From Gentiana macrophylla (taxonomy: Eukaryota > Streptophyta > Magnoliopsida > Gentianales > Gentianaceae), in NCBI GenBank assembly GCA_026214975.1, contig CM047806.1:99037811-99101810 (forward strand): DNA of 64,000 nucleotides, written 5' to 3'. The notes under the pieces were generated by a model, which did no database searches, was not told the origin of the DNA, and worked only from the letters and a program-made list of their open reading frames with translations. The position numbers and the translations under genes are program-made. Below, one piece after another: positions 10,855-20,994 of the stretch; position 1 is the stretch's first letter; the number at the start of each line of letters is the position of its first letter.

Positions 10855-12685
10855 TGTAATAATCTGATTTTCGGGAAAGGGAAAACGTGTCATTTTGCGA
10901 AAACGAAAAATTATATTTACTTTATTTATGGATTAAGTTTTATAAAAGAAAATATTAATTATAGAATTAATGGTGGGGGATAATTTTTGAAAATGAACCC
11001 CCTCCTCCGAATTATGTCTGAGAGGTTGTCAATAAAACATCATAAAAGCAGAAGTTCGAACTTTGGTCTTGAAAGCAACAAAAAGACAAGAGAGACTTTC
11101 CATCAAAAGTGTTAATTCAAGAATCAGTTTGCAGATTCAACTAGAGATTCGTGAACATTGTGAAGAGGGCATTCTTTTGATAATAAAAGTTTAGAGTGTC
11201 GTGAAGGTTGGTAGTTGAATAATCAAGGTTTTGCTACAGATTTCTTGGAATTTGGTAGGGAGTTTTCTTGCTAACAGGTAAGAGCATCTTCTTGTTGATA
11301 AATTATAGTTTTATGATGTTTTAGGTTGAGTTTTAACATGCCTTTTTTGTTCTTATAATTTCATGTTTAAGTTGTTGATACAAGATATGCTATGGTATGT
11401 TTAAGTCTTGCTTTGCTGCTCTTTTTCTTTGTTTTTTCCTGTCAAAATTGGTTAGAACCATGTTGGAAATAGTAAAGTGTTGAGAAAAGCATGTTTAGGG
11501 CAATTTTAGGGTTTTGGCGCACGCCAAAACGAAACCAGAAATGCGGAAAAATTGCACAGTCGTTTCAGTGTACGTCGTGAGAGGTTTAGCGCGTGGAAAA
11601 TGTGTCCATAAATTAGGCAGAAAGTACTAAGAGCTTTTATCATGCGCCAAACGCTTCTAGCGCACGCCAAAATTGCATAGAATGGATTATGAGTCTTCAG
11701 AGTCATTTTAGCGTGCGCCAAAAAGTTGTAGCGCGCCAAAACCTCTGTTTTGGTGTTTTAAGTTGTTTTGAGCCTCGAATCAAGTATTGAATGTTGTTTC
11801 TTGATCTAATAACATTAAATTAACATGAACAAGCCATGATTAAGCTTCTGATACATTTAGTTCCGGCACCGAATGGATTCTAACTAAGAGTTCAAGTTCG
11901 GGACCGTCGGAAGAGCATGATTGGCTTGTGCATTGATGAATTAGTATTCATCAATGTCTGTGTATGCATCAGGATGTTGTGTCTAGTTGTCTTAAGTGAG
12001 GGAGTAGAAGAAGTAAGTGATCTTTGCCTTGAAAACACTAGGGTGGATAGTTAATAATTAATAACATATGCACTTGTGTAGTTTAAAAGAGTAAACATCA
12101 TGTCATTCTGGGTAAGGCACAAGTCTGTATCATGATGTGTGGACGGTTAGTAAAAGTGAATGACTCCGTAGGTTACTAAGATACCAAGTACGGTGGGACT
12201 TCGCCAAACGTGTACACTATCAGGGCTAGCCCATGGCTATTGGTGTGATCCATCAATAGGTTGCACCTAGATACTTCGTGGTGAGTAGCACCATGCGTAG
12301 TGCCCTTGAATGCTAATGTAACAAGGATAAGTTAACCTAGAAACAAGCAGGATTCCACGGCATGTTGATGAGCATGAATTGAACCCTAGAGTTGAGTCGG
12401 TCATATAAAGATAACTTAATACTAATGTGAACCTTTTGTTGTAAGAAGTAATTTAATCAATAGCTTCGACTTTTTTGATAAGTACCTTTGTACTTACCTC
12501 CATTGCATTGTTTGTTGTATTTAGCATTTATGTTTCCACCCGAGTCTATTTAGCTTCCGTTTTTGTTAAACTCGATACGACGACGTAGAGGCTTACGTAT
12601 AATATTGAATTTATTTAATATTATACATTCCGAACGTTCTTTTCTGGATATATAAGAACTCGGTATCTCGGAACAGGGCGCTAAA
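10855..12685 (+). repeat. 3' LTR of the Gypsy element
   Basis: Starts TGTAATAATCTGATTTTC and ends ...GGGCGCTAAA, aligning with 3764-5776. It is about 180 bp shorter because of an internal deletion, and carries numerous substitutions. The terminal CA of the left copy is AA here. It contains its own set of E2F-like motifs. Confidence 0.88.
11511..11750 (+). promoter_or_regulatory. Cluster of E2F-like palindromic motifs in 3' LTR
   Basis: GTTTTGGCGCACGCCAAAAC (11511-11530) has perfect 9-base arms around CA. Further copies are ATGCGCCAAAC (near 11642), AGCGCACGCCAAAA (near 11659), AGCGTGCGCCAAAA (near 11710) and AGCGCGCCAAAACC (near 11730). Several contain exact GCGCCAAA, an E2F consensus match. 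The motif recurs about every 20-80 bases. Function is inferred from the consensus only. Confidence 0.5.
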
Positions 12686-12807
12686 GCATCACTTTCTTCT
12701 ACATCGAAGAAGCCCAACTTTGCTGCCGGTGCTAAAAAGCTCGCCACTTCAGAAACTGGTGAAGAAGGTGAAGCGATGGAGACAAAGAGGTCGAAGAAGA
12801 AATCGAA
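12686..12807 (+). pseudogene. Possible host exon fragment split by the Gypsy insertion
   Basis: After the target site, GCA TCA CTT ... opens a lysine- and glutamate-rich frame (STSKKPNFAAGAKKLA, then SETGEEGEAMETKRSKKKSK) that ends at AAG|GTAATT, a plausible splice donor. Removing the element and one target copy joins it in frame to codons before 3763 (LLPESNP). No start codon is visible and I do not recognise the protein; lysine-rich low-complexity tails are common in nuclear proteins. A chance open frame is possible. Confidence 0.3.
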
Positions 12808-13204
12808 GGTAATTTATCAATGACCATGGAACCTACCAAATCTCTCTCGCAGGTAATTTACCAATGACCATGAACATTAAGAAATTGAATCTTCTACGAA
12901 ATGGGAAAAGATGGAAACAACAATACGTACTTAAATGAGTGCTTATCATTCTTTAGGATTTTTTTCATTCTTGTGATGATTTATGAAGACTTTGTACAAA
13001 CAAAAAAGAGTTTTGATGACTTTGATATATCACCTCCCTTCATGGGATCTACTCGTCTTTATTCTTCAGTCCACTTTTTTCTTTTTTGTTGCCGATTTGT
13101 CAACACTGAAACTGTGCTTTTGTGCTGAAATTGGTGAAAAGTGGTTATCTGGTTAGTATGTTGTGCTGGAACCTTTAATTCGAATGAAGTTCTTAGTTGC
13201 AAAT
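12808..13204. other. Spacer between Gypsy and Copia elements
   Basis: No gene recognised. A local duplication of about 23 bases (GGTAATTTATCAATGACCAT at 12808 and GGTAATTTACCAATGACCAT at 12852) sits 44 bases apart. The rest is AT-rich. The 75-residue open frame at 12901-13128 has no recognisable features. Confidence 0.45.
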
Positions 13205-13357
13205 TGTTGAGCATAATATTATCAAGTAGTTTATTATTTATAATAATTTGTATTTTACCGTTTTAGGCCTCTTATCTTTCTGCCTATAAATACTTGATGT
13301 AACACTCATTATGAATATAATACAATACAATACAATTACCATTTACAAATCGCTACA
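13205..13357 (+). repeat. 5' LTR of Copia element, with TATA box
   Basis: 153 bp. It contains TATAAATA (13285-13292), a likely promoter TATA box, followed by a short TACAA microsatellite in which this copy has one more unit than the 3' LTR. Confidence 0.92.
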
Positions 13358-13370
13358 TGGTATCAGAGCC
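13358..13370 (+). other. Primer binding site (initiator tRNA-Met)
   Basis: TGGTATCAGAGCC directly follows the LTR end. It is an exact match to the common plant primer site for initiator tRNA-Met. Confidence 0.95.
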
Positions 13371-13439
13371 TCTCTGAGATCCTCACAAAAAAAAAACAAA
13401 ACGAAACCCTAAGCCGCCACTGCTGCTACCTCAAACGCA

Positions 13440-14340
13440 GCCGGCCTAACTACGCCGTCGTTCACCCCCTCTTCTGCTATACGTATCACCCGTCTTACCC
13501 GTCACAATTACAATCTCTGGCGTGCTCAGATAGTCCCCTACCTTAAAGGCCAGGGTGTTTTCGGTTTTGTCGATGGCTCTCTTCCACCGCCGCCATCCAC
13601 CCTCATCACCGGCACTGGTGCCGCTGCCACAACGTCTGCCAATCCTGAATTCACGGCCTGGACAAAGACTGACAATTTAATACTCTCCTTGATCACCTCC
13701 TCCCTCTCCGATGATATTCTAATGTAAGTATACACGGCAACCACCTCAGCGGCAATCTGGATCGCCTTCCACCGCGCGTTTGCATCCCGCAGCGGTCGAA
13801 GCTTGTCCATCTCAAGCAAAGACTCGCCTCCACACGCAAGGAAGAAAACTCGGCTGCCGATTATTTCTTCAAAATCAAAAATCTCGCTGATCAACTGTCT
13901 CTCGCCGGTCATCCTCTCTCCGACGACGACATTATTGCCTATCTCCTTGCCGGCTTGGGCCCTGAATTTGATTCTCTCGTCACCATGCTCTCGGTTCAGC
14001 CTTCTCTTTCGTTGGATGATGTTTATTCTCAGCTGCTTACAACCGAGGCACGACCAAAGACCACCGCCCCACTCATTATTGCCGCTGCACCTTCACCTTC
14101 ATCTTCCAGCTCCGGTGGCTCCGCCTCCACTCCTTATGCTGGCTATGTCTCTGGTAATACCCGTCCTGCTTCTTCTACTAATAACTATAGAAATAATAAT
14201 TATAATAATTCTGGGCATGCTCGCATTGGTGATAATTATGGCACACCGGTTACGTAATTCGAAATAATCGAGGCCGGGGGCGTGGTGGTCGTGGCAATGG
14301 ACAGCCCCGTCCTCCTCCACCGTCCCCCTTCACCTCTACT
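13440..14340 (+). pseudogene. Copia gag, broken
   Basis: The frame reads THNYNLW-like (TRHNYNLWRAQIVPYLKG), which resembles the UBN2/Retrotran_gag_2 opening of plant Copia gag, then GVFGFVDG, a stop at about 13722 and a frameshift near 13795. The capsid continues with ENSAADYFFKIKNLADQL, YLLAGLGPEFDSLVTMLS and LSLDDVYSQLLTTEAR. A Ser/Asn-rich linker leads to the degenerate knuckle CQICAKTVTH near 14350, which lacks its last Cys. I see no certain start codon. Confidence 0.85.
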
Positions 14341-14346
14341 GACTCC

Positions 14347-15780
14347 TTGCCCAAGTGCCAAATTTGTGCTAAGACAGTCACACACTCGGACTTGCTCTCG
14401 GGCGTTATTCGAATCTCGGGTTCGCACCACGGCCTCCTCGCACCTCGTGCTCCACAAGCTTATGCCGCTTCCCACATCCCCAAAGAATCCTACTCCACAG
14501 ATCGATTGATTCCCGATCATCGTGCAACTCATCACATGACAAAAAACTTTGGCAATCTCAATCTTCATTCCGAACCGTATGACGGCACTGACCAAATACA
14601 TGTTGGAGATGGCTCAGGTTTACCTATTACTCATTTTGGTTCTTCTTCTATTGTTTCCCCACCCCACACTTATCACTTATCCAATATACTTGTCTCCCCA
14701 CCACTCACTAAAAATGTACTCTCTGTTCAAAAATTTTCCACTGACAATTCTGTTTTCTTCGAGTTTCATGACACCTTTTTTGTTGTGAAGGACTACTCGG
14801 GTCACATCCTTCTTAGAGGCGTTGTCAAAGATGGACTCTATCACTTCACCCCTCAACCCAGTCGGTCTCCTGCACAAGCTCTCACTGCCGCCCACCACTC
14901 CTCCACCACTTGGCATCGTCGTCTTGGCCATTGCTCCTTCCAAAGGCTCCAACAAGTCTTTAAGCGTCTTTCTTTTAATGTTCCAAATAAGGCACCTACT
15001 AGTGTGTGTGCCCCCTGTCAACTGGCCAAAAGCCATCATTTTCCTCTTTATACTTCGGATTTTACTTCTAGTGCACCATTGGATTTGATTTTTACTGATG
15101 TTTGGGGTCCTTGTACCGAATTATCTACTTATGGTTCTCGTTATTACGTTAGTTTTCTTGATGATTTTACCAAATATTTGTGGCTTTTTCCGATTAAATT
15201 AAAATCCGACGTTGAAAAGATTTTGCCCGACTTCCTCAATTTCATTGAACGCCTTTTCTCCACTAAACTCAAAGCCCTACAATCCGATTGGGGGGGTGAA
15301 TATCGCCACCTCTCTCACACCCTCACTACCTTAGGCATTCAAAGATCGCCGCCGTGCCCACACACACATGAACAAGTCGGTGCTATTGAACGCCGTCACC
15401 GTCAAATTGTTGAAGTTGGTCTTTCCTACTCGCCCAATCTAATCTTCCCTCCTCATCGGGAAGATGCCTTTATCAACGCCACGCACCTCATAAATCGCCT
15501 TCCTCTAAAGCTCTTGACTATAAAACCCTTATGAAATGGTCTACCATCGCCCTCCCGATTACTCTTTTCTCCGCGTCTTTGGCTGTGCTTGCTGGCCATA
15601 TCTGCGTCCTTATAACCACCACAAAACTGACTATCGTTCTGCCACATGCATCTTCTTAGGTTACTCTCCAAACCATCATGGCTATAAATGTCTTGACCTT
15701 GCCACTGGTCGTCTCTATATTGCTCGCCACATCATCTTTGATGAATCTCTCTTCCCCTACACATCAACCTCTGCCCCCAT
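14347..15780 (+). pseudogene. Copia protease and integrase, nearly open
   Basis: A 395-codon frame (14347-15534) begins at the zinc-knuckle remnant. The protease site reads PDHRATHHMT where the family has D-S/T-G-A-T-H-H-M, so the active-site Ser-Gly is replaced. The integrase has the HHCC zinc motif (WHRRLGHCSF ... CAPCQLAK) and all three catalytic acids: Asp in FTDVWGP, Asp in LQSDWGGEY and Glu in GAIERRHRQ. A stop at about 15532 is followed in another frame by the integrase C-terminus (FLRVFGCACWPYL, FLGYSPNHHGYKCL, IARHIIFDE). A Pro/Ser-rich linker follows to about 16000. Confidence 0.9.
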
Positions 15781-16009
15781 TACCTCTCCTCCTCTCACAG
15801 TCGATCTACCCCACCTCCTAATCACCCCTCCTCCTATGTCTGCTTCTCCCACTTCGCCGCCCGCACCCCACTCACCTCCTTCACCACACTCTGCCCCACC
15901 TGACCCGTCCCACACCCCCTCGGCCGAACCCTCCTCTCCTGGCCTACCCACGGCCTTGCTTCCTGCACCTCCCAATCCCAACCGCATGCTCACCCGCACC
16001 CAAACCAAT

Positions 16010-17110
16010 AAACTTAAACCGGTCCAAATGCCTGACTACATTCGTTATCCTTTATCTCGGGCACTTCTTGCCACCACTACCTCTTTCGACCCTTCCTCCT
16101 ATACTGATGCCTCTAAACATGAAATTTGGCGTCATGCGATGCGGGATGAGATTGATGCCCTGTTGAAAAATCACACTTGGGATCTTGTGCCGCGTCACCC
16201 TCATATGAATATTGTTGGTAATAAGTGGGTTTACCGTACCAAACACCTTGCAGATGGTCGCCTCGGCGTCACAAGGCACGCGTTTAGTTGCTAAAGGGTT
16301 TCATCAAGCGGGGCGTGGATTATCATGAGACCTTCACCCCACATGTTAAACCGGTTACCATACGCCTGGCTTCGCCTCTTGCGCCTCTCTCGTGGTTGGT
16401 CTCGCGGCAAAGTTGATATACAAAGATGCCTTTTGCATGGTCATCTCTCCGAGCCTGTCTACATGCAACAACCACAGGGCTTTGTCCACCCTGACTTCCC
16501 AGATTACGCCCTCGCCGCTTAAGCGCAGTCTCTATGGCCTCAAACAGGCTCCTCGGGCTTGGTTTTCTCGGTTCACTGCGGCACTCACACATTTTGGCTT
16601 TACAGGCTCTAAGGCCGACCCCTCCCTATACATTTACTCTCGTACTGGTGCTCGAGTTTATGTCCTTATTTACGTTGATGACATTATTATTACTGGTTCT
16701 TCCCCCTCCCTTATTGAGCAGGTTATTCAGTTTCTGGCTACACAGTTTCCGGTGAAAGATCTTGGTGCCTTGTCTTAGTTTCTTGGCATTGAAGTTCTTC
16801 CCACCGCCGACGGACTCTTTCTTACTCAGCGTAAGTATATCCTACAGTTACTACAACGTGCATCCATGGATAAGGCTAAGCCTTGTCAGACTCCTATGAG
16901 TGCCTCTACTCACTTGATTTGGGATGATGGTCCTCCATGCTCTGATCCTGCGCTCTACCGCACTATTGTGGGTGGTCTTCAGTACCTTGCTTTCACTCGC
17001 CCCGACATTGCCTTCGCCGCTCATAAGGTCGAAGAAATACATGCATGCCCCTACCGATGCGCATTGGATCATGCGGTCAAACGTATCTTACGCTATTTGA
17101 AGAACACGAT
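16010..17110 (+). pseudogene. Copia reverse transcriptase, broken
   Basis: The RT starts at KHEIWRHAMRDEIDALLKNHTWDLV and VGNKWVYRTKH (to 16294). Frames then shift through 16325-16522 (MQQPQGFVHP) and 16392-16778 (YGLKQAPRAWFSRF and the catalytic YVDD in VLIYVDDIIITGSS). A stop at about 16779 precedes FLGIEV and a frame at 16866 with KPCQTPMSAS and YLAFTRPDIAFA. Catalytic residues are present but the frame is interrupted at least four times. Confidence 0.88.
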
Positions 17111-17159
17111 TTACGAGGACTGCTTTTCTCTCGACTTCTCCTATTACCATCCGGCTTAC

Positions 17160-17628
17160 TCGATTCTCGATTGGGCGGTGACTCCGATAACCGCCGCCGC
17201 TTGGTGCTTATTGTGTCTTCTTGGGGTCGAATCTAATCAGTTGGCGTACCAAGCAACATTTGACTGTCTCAAAGAGTAGCACTGAGGCTGAATACAAGAC
17301 CTTGTCCAATACTGCTGCTGAGATTCAATGGCTTTGCAGCTTGCTCACTGAAATGGAAGTTCCTTTATCGTCTACTCCGACTCTTTGGTGTGACAACATC
17401 GGCGCTACCTATCTTGCGCACAATCCGGTGTTTCATGCCCGCACGAAACATATCGAGATTGACTTCCACCATGTTCGCGAACTTGTTGCGTCTAATCGCC
17501 TTGCTATTTCCTTTTACTTCGAAGGAACAACTTGCGGATGTTTTAACCAAACAGTTGGGGTCACCGTTGTTCCATTCCATGAAGACCAATCTCCGTGTTC
17601 ATCCTCTTCCCATGGAATTGCGGGGGCG
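17160..17628 (+). pseudogene. Copia RNase H, broken
   Basis: The part at 17221-17520 reads [30 protein letters not shown], with the S-S-T-E-A-E-Y motif of Copia RNase H, then [29 protein letters not shown]. After a frame change, [13 protein letters not shown] completes the domain. The protein ends just before the polypurine tract. Confidence 0.88.
17616..17628 (+). other. Polypurine tract of Copia element
   Basis: AATTGCGGGGGCG lies directly before the 3' LTR (TGTTGAG at 17629). The purine run is interrupted by C, which is common in Copia elements. Confidence 0.75.
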
Positions 17629-17776
17629 TGTTGAGCATAATATTATCAAGTAGTTTATTATTTATAATAATTTGTATTGTACCGTTTTAGTCCTCTTATC
17701 TTTCTGCCTATAAATACTTGATGTAACACTCATTATGAATATAATACAATACAATTACCATTTACAAATCGCTACA
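17629..17776 (+). repeat. 3' LTR of Copia element
   Basis: 148 bp. It is nearly identical to 13205-13357 (T/G and G/T substitutions in the middle and one fewer TACAA unit), and is followed by target copy CAAAT. Confidence 0.92.
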
Positions 17777-17781
17777 CAAAT

Positions 17782-18675
17782 AATTACTCACACTTTCCTA
17801 TTTGTCATTCGAATCCGTTAAAAAGCTCATTAGACAAGTATTTAAACCTCCTTGCTGATAGAAGGTGGAAATAGCACACAATTTGCCCTGTTATTATCAA
17901 TTTCATAGGGCACTGATTCAACAACCCCCGAGCACCGTAAATGTGTACATGCAGAGCTTTTTAGTTATTCTCATTTTTCTATCATTTGGATCGGTGGTGT
18001 TGTGATCTTTGGGCTATGATATTGATTGCTGTGATTATATAGTGTTTTTTTGATATTGATTAAGTGCTCAGGTAATCCTTTCTCAACTTAAAGTATGGTA
18101 AATTCATGGATATAACAAGCTTAATTTGAGGAACAGAGTTTTAATATATAGCTTTATATCTTTGATCAACAAGCTTAAATTCTTGGTTTTTTCTTTGTTC
18201 TTTTTCATTTTAAGTTAATGTAACCTTAGGAAAAAAACATTCTGATTTGTCATTAGTAGTGTATCCCATGTGTCCTTTCTCTTTTAAATATTGTCGTGTT
18301 TTTTCCAACAGTCATTCTCTTGTTTGATAGAATGATAATTTTCTGGTGGTCTGGTTGTTTGGCAATGGCTTGTTCACTTTAAATATTTATTCACAATGTG
18401 TTGAGTTTGTTGGTTTATTACCCAGTATAGTTCCATTCATTAATATTATGCATACGGCTACTGTTACTGTTATTGTTAGTGCTGATGAAGGTGTTACTGT
18501 AATTATGAGGTGTTGTTGTGATTGTATGATGTTAATATCACTATGTATTGTTAGTAAAAGGTGCGATTGTAGTAGCAAGTGTAGAGATTTTGTGCTTGAA
18601 TCAATCCAAAACATGCTTCAATAAATGTAGTAGTCTGGTGTGAAGTATTTACTTTGCAGCCGTAGTTTCATTAGT
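17782..18675. other. Spacer without recognised gene
   Basis: AT-rich sequence. Open frames of 60-90 codons near 18346-18624 overlap on both strands and have low-complexity composition. I see no repeat ends or domain motifs. Confidence 0.5.
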
Positions 18676-19029
18676 AATGAGAACATATTATATTTGTCGA
18701 GAAGTTCAAAATCGTCTAAATACGATCCTCATTGTGTATCTTAATTAGTTGGATCGTTTCTTGTTGGATTCCTATACGAAGCTTGTGTAGACGTAATTCT
18801 GAGTATTCTTCGATCAATTTGTCGAAGACGAACAGTTCCTCCAATTCTATGAATTTTCTAGAATATTATTTTCTTGAATCTCATTCAAACAAATTTTGGA
18901 TTGACCGGTATGCCACCAATTAGTAACCCAATATTTCAGACTTTTTTTAAATGAGAGAGAAAGCCACCAGGGCAAAAATACTATAGATGCAAGATATACC
19001 AGAGGTTGAAATACTTTCCTTTTTGCCAT
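18676..19029 (-). pseudogene. cemA: Plastid cemA 5' fragment
   Basis: From ATG at 19029 the minus strand reads [20 protein letters not shown], then [11 protein letters not shown] and [19 protein letters not shown]. This matches the CemA (chloroplast envelope membrane protein) N-terminus. One lost A in the run after ATTCTAGAA shifts frame. The continuation [17 protein letters not shown] and [20 protein letters not shown] runs on in the next frame to about 18720, with a degraded TIL.FSTNII near 18690. The membrane-spanning C-terminal half is missing. Confidence 0.93.
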
Positions 19030-19396
19030 TTTTTCCTCTGTGAATTGTTAATCAACCAACCCCATTCGTCCACTTTATGTGATTAAATGTTTCTTTCACT
19101 TATGAGTTCTATATTCTATACAAGGTATGGAACCTATGAATCTCTTTTATTTAGTTATTTAGTTTAGGATTTTTTGGTTAGTTTTTGAATCTAGAAAGAA
19201 TAGAGAAATTGACTAAGAATCCACTTCGAATAAAGAAATACTAAAAAAATATCGTGAAACAATATCTGAATCAGAATTAGGTTAAATTTGAAACAAGAGT
19301 TTCCTCTTGGTGAATGATTCCCTTAATTAATGTTAAAAGTAGCTTCGCACCTTTCAGTCGAGTCTATTTCATAACCTCGACTTATCAGTCGAGTGA
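19030..19396 (-). other. Probable plastid intergenic DNA between the cemA and rpoC2 fragments
   Basis: AT-rich, with no gene. The part just upstream of the cemA start is expected to be the ycf4-cemA spacer. The join to rpoC2 seems to lie near 19396, where GTCGAGTCTATTTC and CAGTCGAGTGAGTATT sequences (two GTCGAGT copies, about 24 bases apart) precede recognisable rpoC2. I cannot confirm plastid origin base by base. Confidence 0.45.
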
Positions 19397-20040
19397 GTAT
19401 TGAGGGATGCTCTTGTTATTCCCAATAAGATGGCTTGGTAACAAATTGTTTCTTCCAAAGCTCGTCCACTCGTTCGGCTCGCAACAATCCAATTAGTTCT
19501 CCGGTGAAAAACGTTAGACATTCCGTCTTCTCGAAACCAACACTTATAATGTTATTTGACGTACAACAATCTCTACATGCCTATTATGAATCACACTTCC
19601 CGGATCGATAAACCTTTTGGATCTTATTAACCAAAGAGATACGACTTTTCACTATAGTTAGCTCAGCACCAACCAAGAATCCCCAATGAATGCCAAGAAT
19701 TCTTGTTATACATTCGTTCCAACCTTCAATCCTCTTTTCGAGATTTATCGATATTGAATCAATTGAACTGACTTCTAACACCTGTTCCACTTTTAGAAGA
19801 CCCTGCGTTATATCACCTGATCTCGGTTTTTCATATATAAATGTAACTAATGTGTCTCCTTCGTAAAAAATTTCCCCATTATGGCCATGAACAGTTGCTC
19901 CTGGTGTAGACAAATAAGGCTTAGCTGATCGTATTATTACAGAATCACCTTGAACAAATATAACTTGACCGGAATTTTTATCTTGTAATGTCGGTCCCCA
20001 TTGATCTCTGAATGCATTTTGAATTTGATTATGTGATTCA
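19397..20040 (-). pseudogene. rpoC2: Plastid rpoC2 C-terminal fragment
   Basis: The minus strand reads [40 protein letters not shown] and [20 protein letters not shown], then [40 protein letters not shown] and [20 protein letters not shown]. This is the C-terminal region of the plastid RNA polymerase beta'' subunit. After a stop near 19584, further pieces ([11 protein letters not shown]; then a shifted [10 protein letters not shown]) run to about 19397. Frameshifts and stops show that it is not functional. Confidence 0.93.
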
Positions 20041-20185
20041 GAGGCTGGTTCAATGGCTCATGTAACAATTGATGTTGACTATGTTGTTGAGTTTATCTTC
20101 AGTAAGTTGACTCTTGACCATTTCTTTTTGGAGCATTTATTTACACCACGACAATTCTACTGGTGCACCACAACGCACTTATGGG

Positions 20186-20214
20186 AAGTCGGTTTTTGGG
20201 TCAAAACCCGACTT
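20186..20214. repeat. Inverted repeat (AAGTCGG ... CCGACTT)
   Basis: Seven-base perfect arms (AAGTCGG and CCGACTT), extended by T/A pairs, surround a loop that includes TTTGGGTCAAAA. Together with nearby CACCAC and GTGCACCAC words, this could be the sub-terminal part of a DNA transposon. No matching terminal inverted repeat was found in this window. Confidence 0.4.
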
Positions 20215-20446
20215 ACAAAAGGTATATTTTAGTGTGGTATATGGTAAATTCGGGGTGACCATGTGATGCAAATAATAGCTTCCTTTTTGTCTATCGATAC
20301 ATCTGTTCTAATGGCTTTAAATTATGTTAGTATCCATCTAACAATTACAATTAGGGGGAAGAGGTCACAAGGATAAAAAAAATTAATAAATGGGTCTGGA
20401 AGCACAAAAGTAACATTTTCATGATTATAAAGGACAAAAATCTCAA

Positions 20447-20552
20447 TTGTTACTTTAAAATTGTTACTTCACATGTTAATGTTACTTTGTGTTTCACAAT
20501 TGTTACTTCATATTTACTCTATTCCACATTTGTTACTTCATAATTGTTACTT
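20447..20552. repeat. Interspersed TGTTACTT short repeats
   Basis: TGTTACTT or ATTGTTACTT occurs at least five times in about 105 bases (20447, 20462, 20480, 20500, 20530 and 20544 regions), with irregular spacing. Probably a decayed microsatellite or minisatellite. Confidence 0.5.
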
Positions 20553-20909
20553 TTGTCCTTATTAAATTACAGTTTCCTTCTATCCCGATTTTTTGATAAT
20601 TTTGACCTTCTAGACAAAAATCTATTACAATTATTACTTTTTGTAGTTTTTAAACAACCGGACAGTGCCCGCATTTGCATAAAAAATATTTGTGAAGCTA
20701 TCCACAGGAAATGAGTGAAGACAACTTTGTGGATTAGGCATTCATGAGTCCCCCACCCCCAATCCACTCCTACTTATATATTTATATATGCACATTGAAT
20801 TAGTTTCTTTGGCGTTTTTTCTTGTAATATCACACAGTTGGATTATCTTTTTTCCGATTAATGCAAATGTCTTTTCGGATTTAAAAAATTACGCCGAAAG
20901 GGTATCATT

Positions 20910-20994
20910 TGAGATATCAAAATGAAGAGGGAAAGTGTGAATTTTGATGAAAGAATTTTGATAATCGGAGTTCTAAATAAAAATTTACGGTTGA
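20910..20994 (+). repeat. Dispersed AT-rich repeat, copy 3
   Basis: GAGATATCAAAATGAAGAGG, then GATGAAAGAATTTTGATAATCGGAGTTCT and a TTTACGGTTGAA end. It shares word order with the copies at 231 and 441. Confidence 0.45.

Larger units (their letters stand above)
3764..12685 (+). mobile_element. Ty3/Gypsy LTR retrotransposon, chromovirus type (Tekay-like), decayed
   Basis: Two LTRs (3764-5776 and 10855-12685) both start TGTAAT and flank gag, protease, RT, RNase H, integrase and a degenerate chromodomain in Gypsy order. The 5-bp target duplication is GCATT (3759-3763) against GCATC (12686-12690). A tRNA-iMet primer site follows the left LTR and a polypurine tract precedes the right one. The LTRs differ by many substitutions and by a deletion of roughly 0.2 kb in the right copy, so the insertion is old. 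All genes carry stops. I base the Tekay-like assignment on protein similarity recalled for RT/IN and on the position of the chromodomain. Confidence 0.9.
13205..17776 (+). mobile_element. Ty1/Copia LTR retrotransposon with very short LTRs
   Basis: The LTRs (13205-13357 and 17629-17776) both run TGTTGAGCATAATATT ... CGCTACA. The perfect 5-bp target duplication is CAAAT (13200-13204 and 17777-17781). A tRNA-iMet primer site and a polypurine tract are present. The protein order gag, protease, integrase, RT, RNase H is the Copia order. LTRs of about 150 bp and a total of 4.6 kb fit the small plant Copia lineages (Ale/Retrofit-like); lineage is my inference. The LTRs differ by about two substitutions and one 5-base unit, which suggests recent insertion, yet the coding region has many frame breaks. 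Confidence 0.93.
18676..20040 (-). other. Nuclear-integrated plastid DNA (NUPT), rearranged
   Basis: Two unmistakable chloroplast genes lie on the same strand: a cemA N-terminus (18676-19029) and an rpoC2 C-terminal segment (19397-20040). In typical angiosperm plastomes they are tens of kilobases apart (rpoC2 near atpI/rps2; cemA between ycf4 and petA). This is therefore a joined or internally deleted plastid insertion, not a simple copy. Both genes contain frameshifts, as expected for non-functional nuclear copies. The 19030-19396 piece between them is probably partly the region upstream of cemA. Confidence 0.88.

Noticed and set aside
18676..20040. Functional plastid genes, meaning the window is plastid DNA
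   Set aside because: Both genes are truncated and frameshifted and are surrounded by nuclear retrotransposons.
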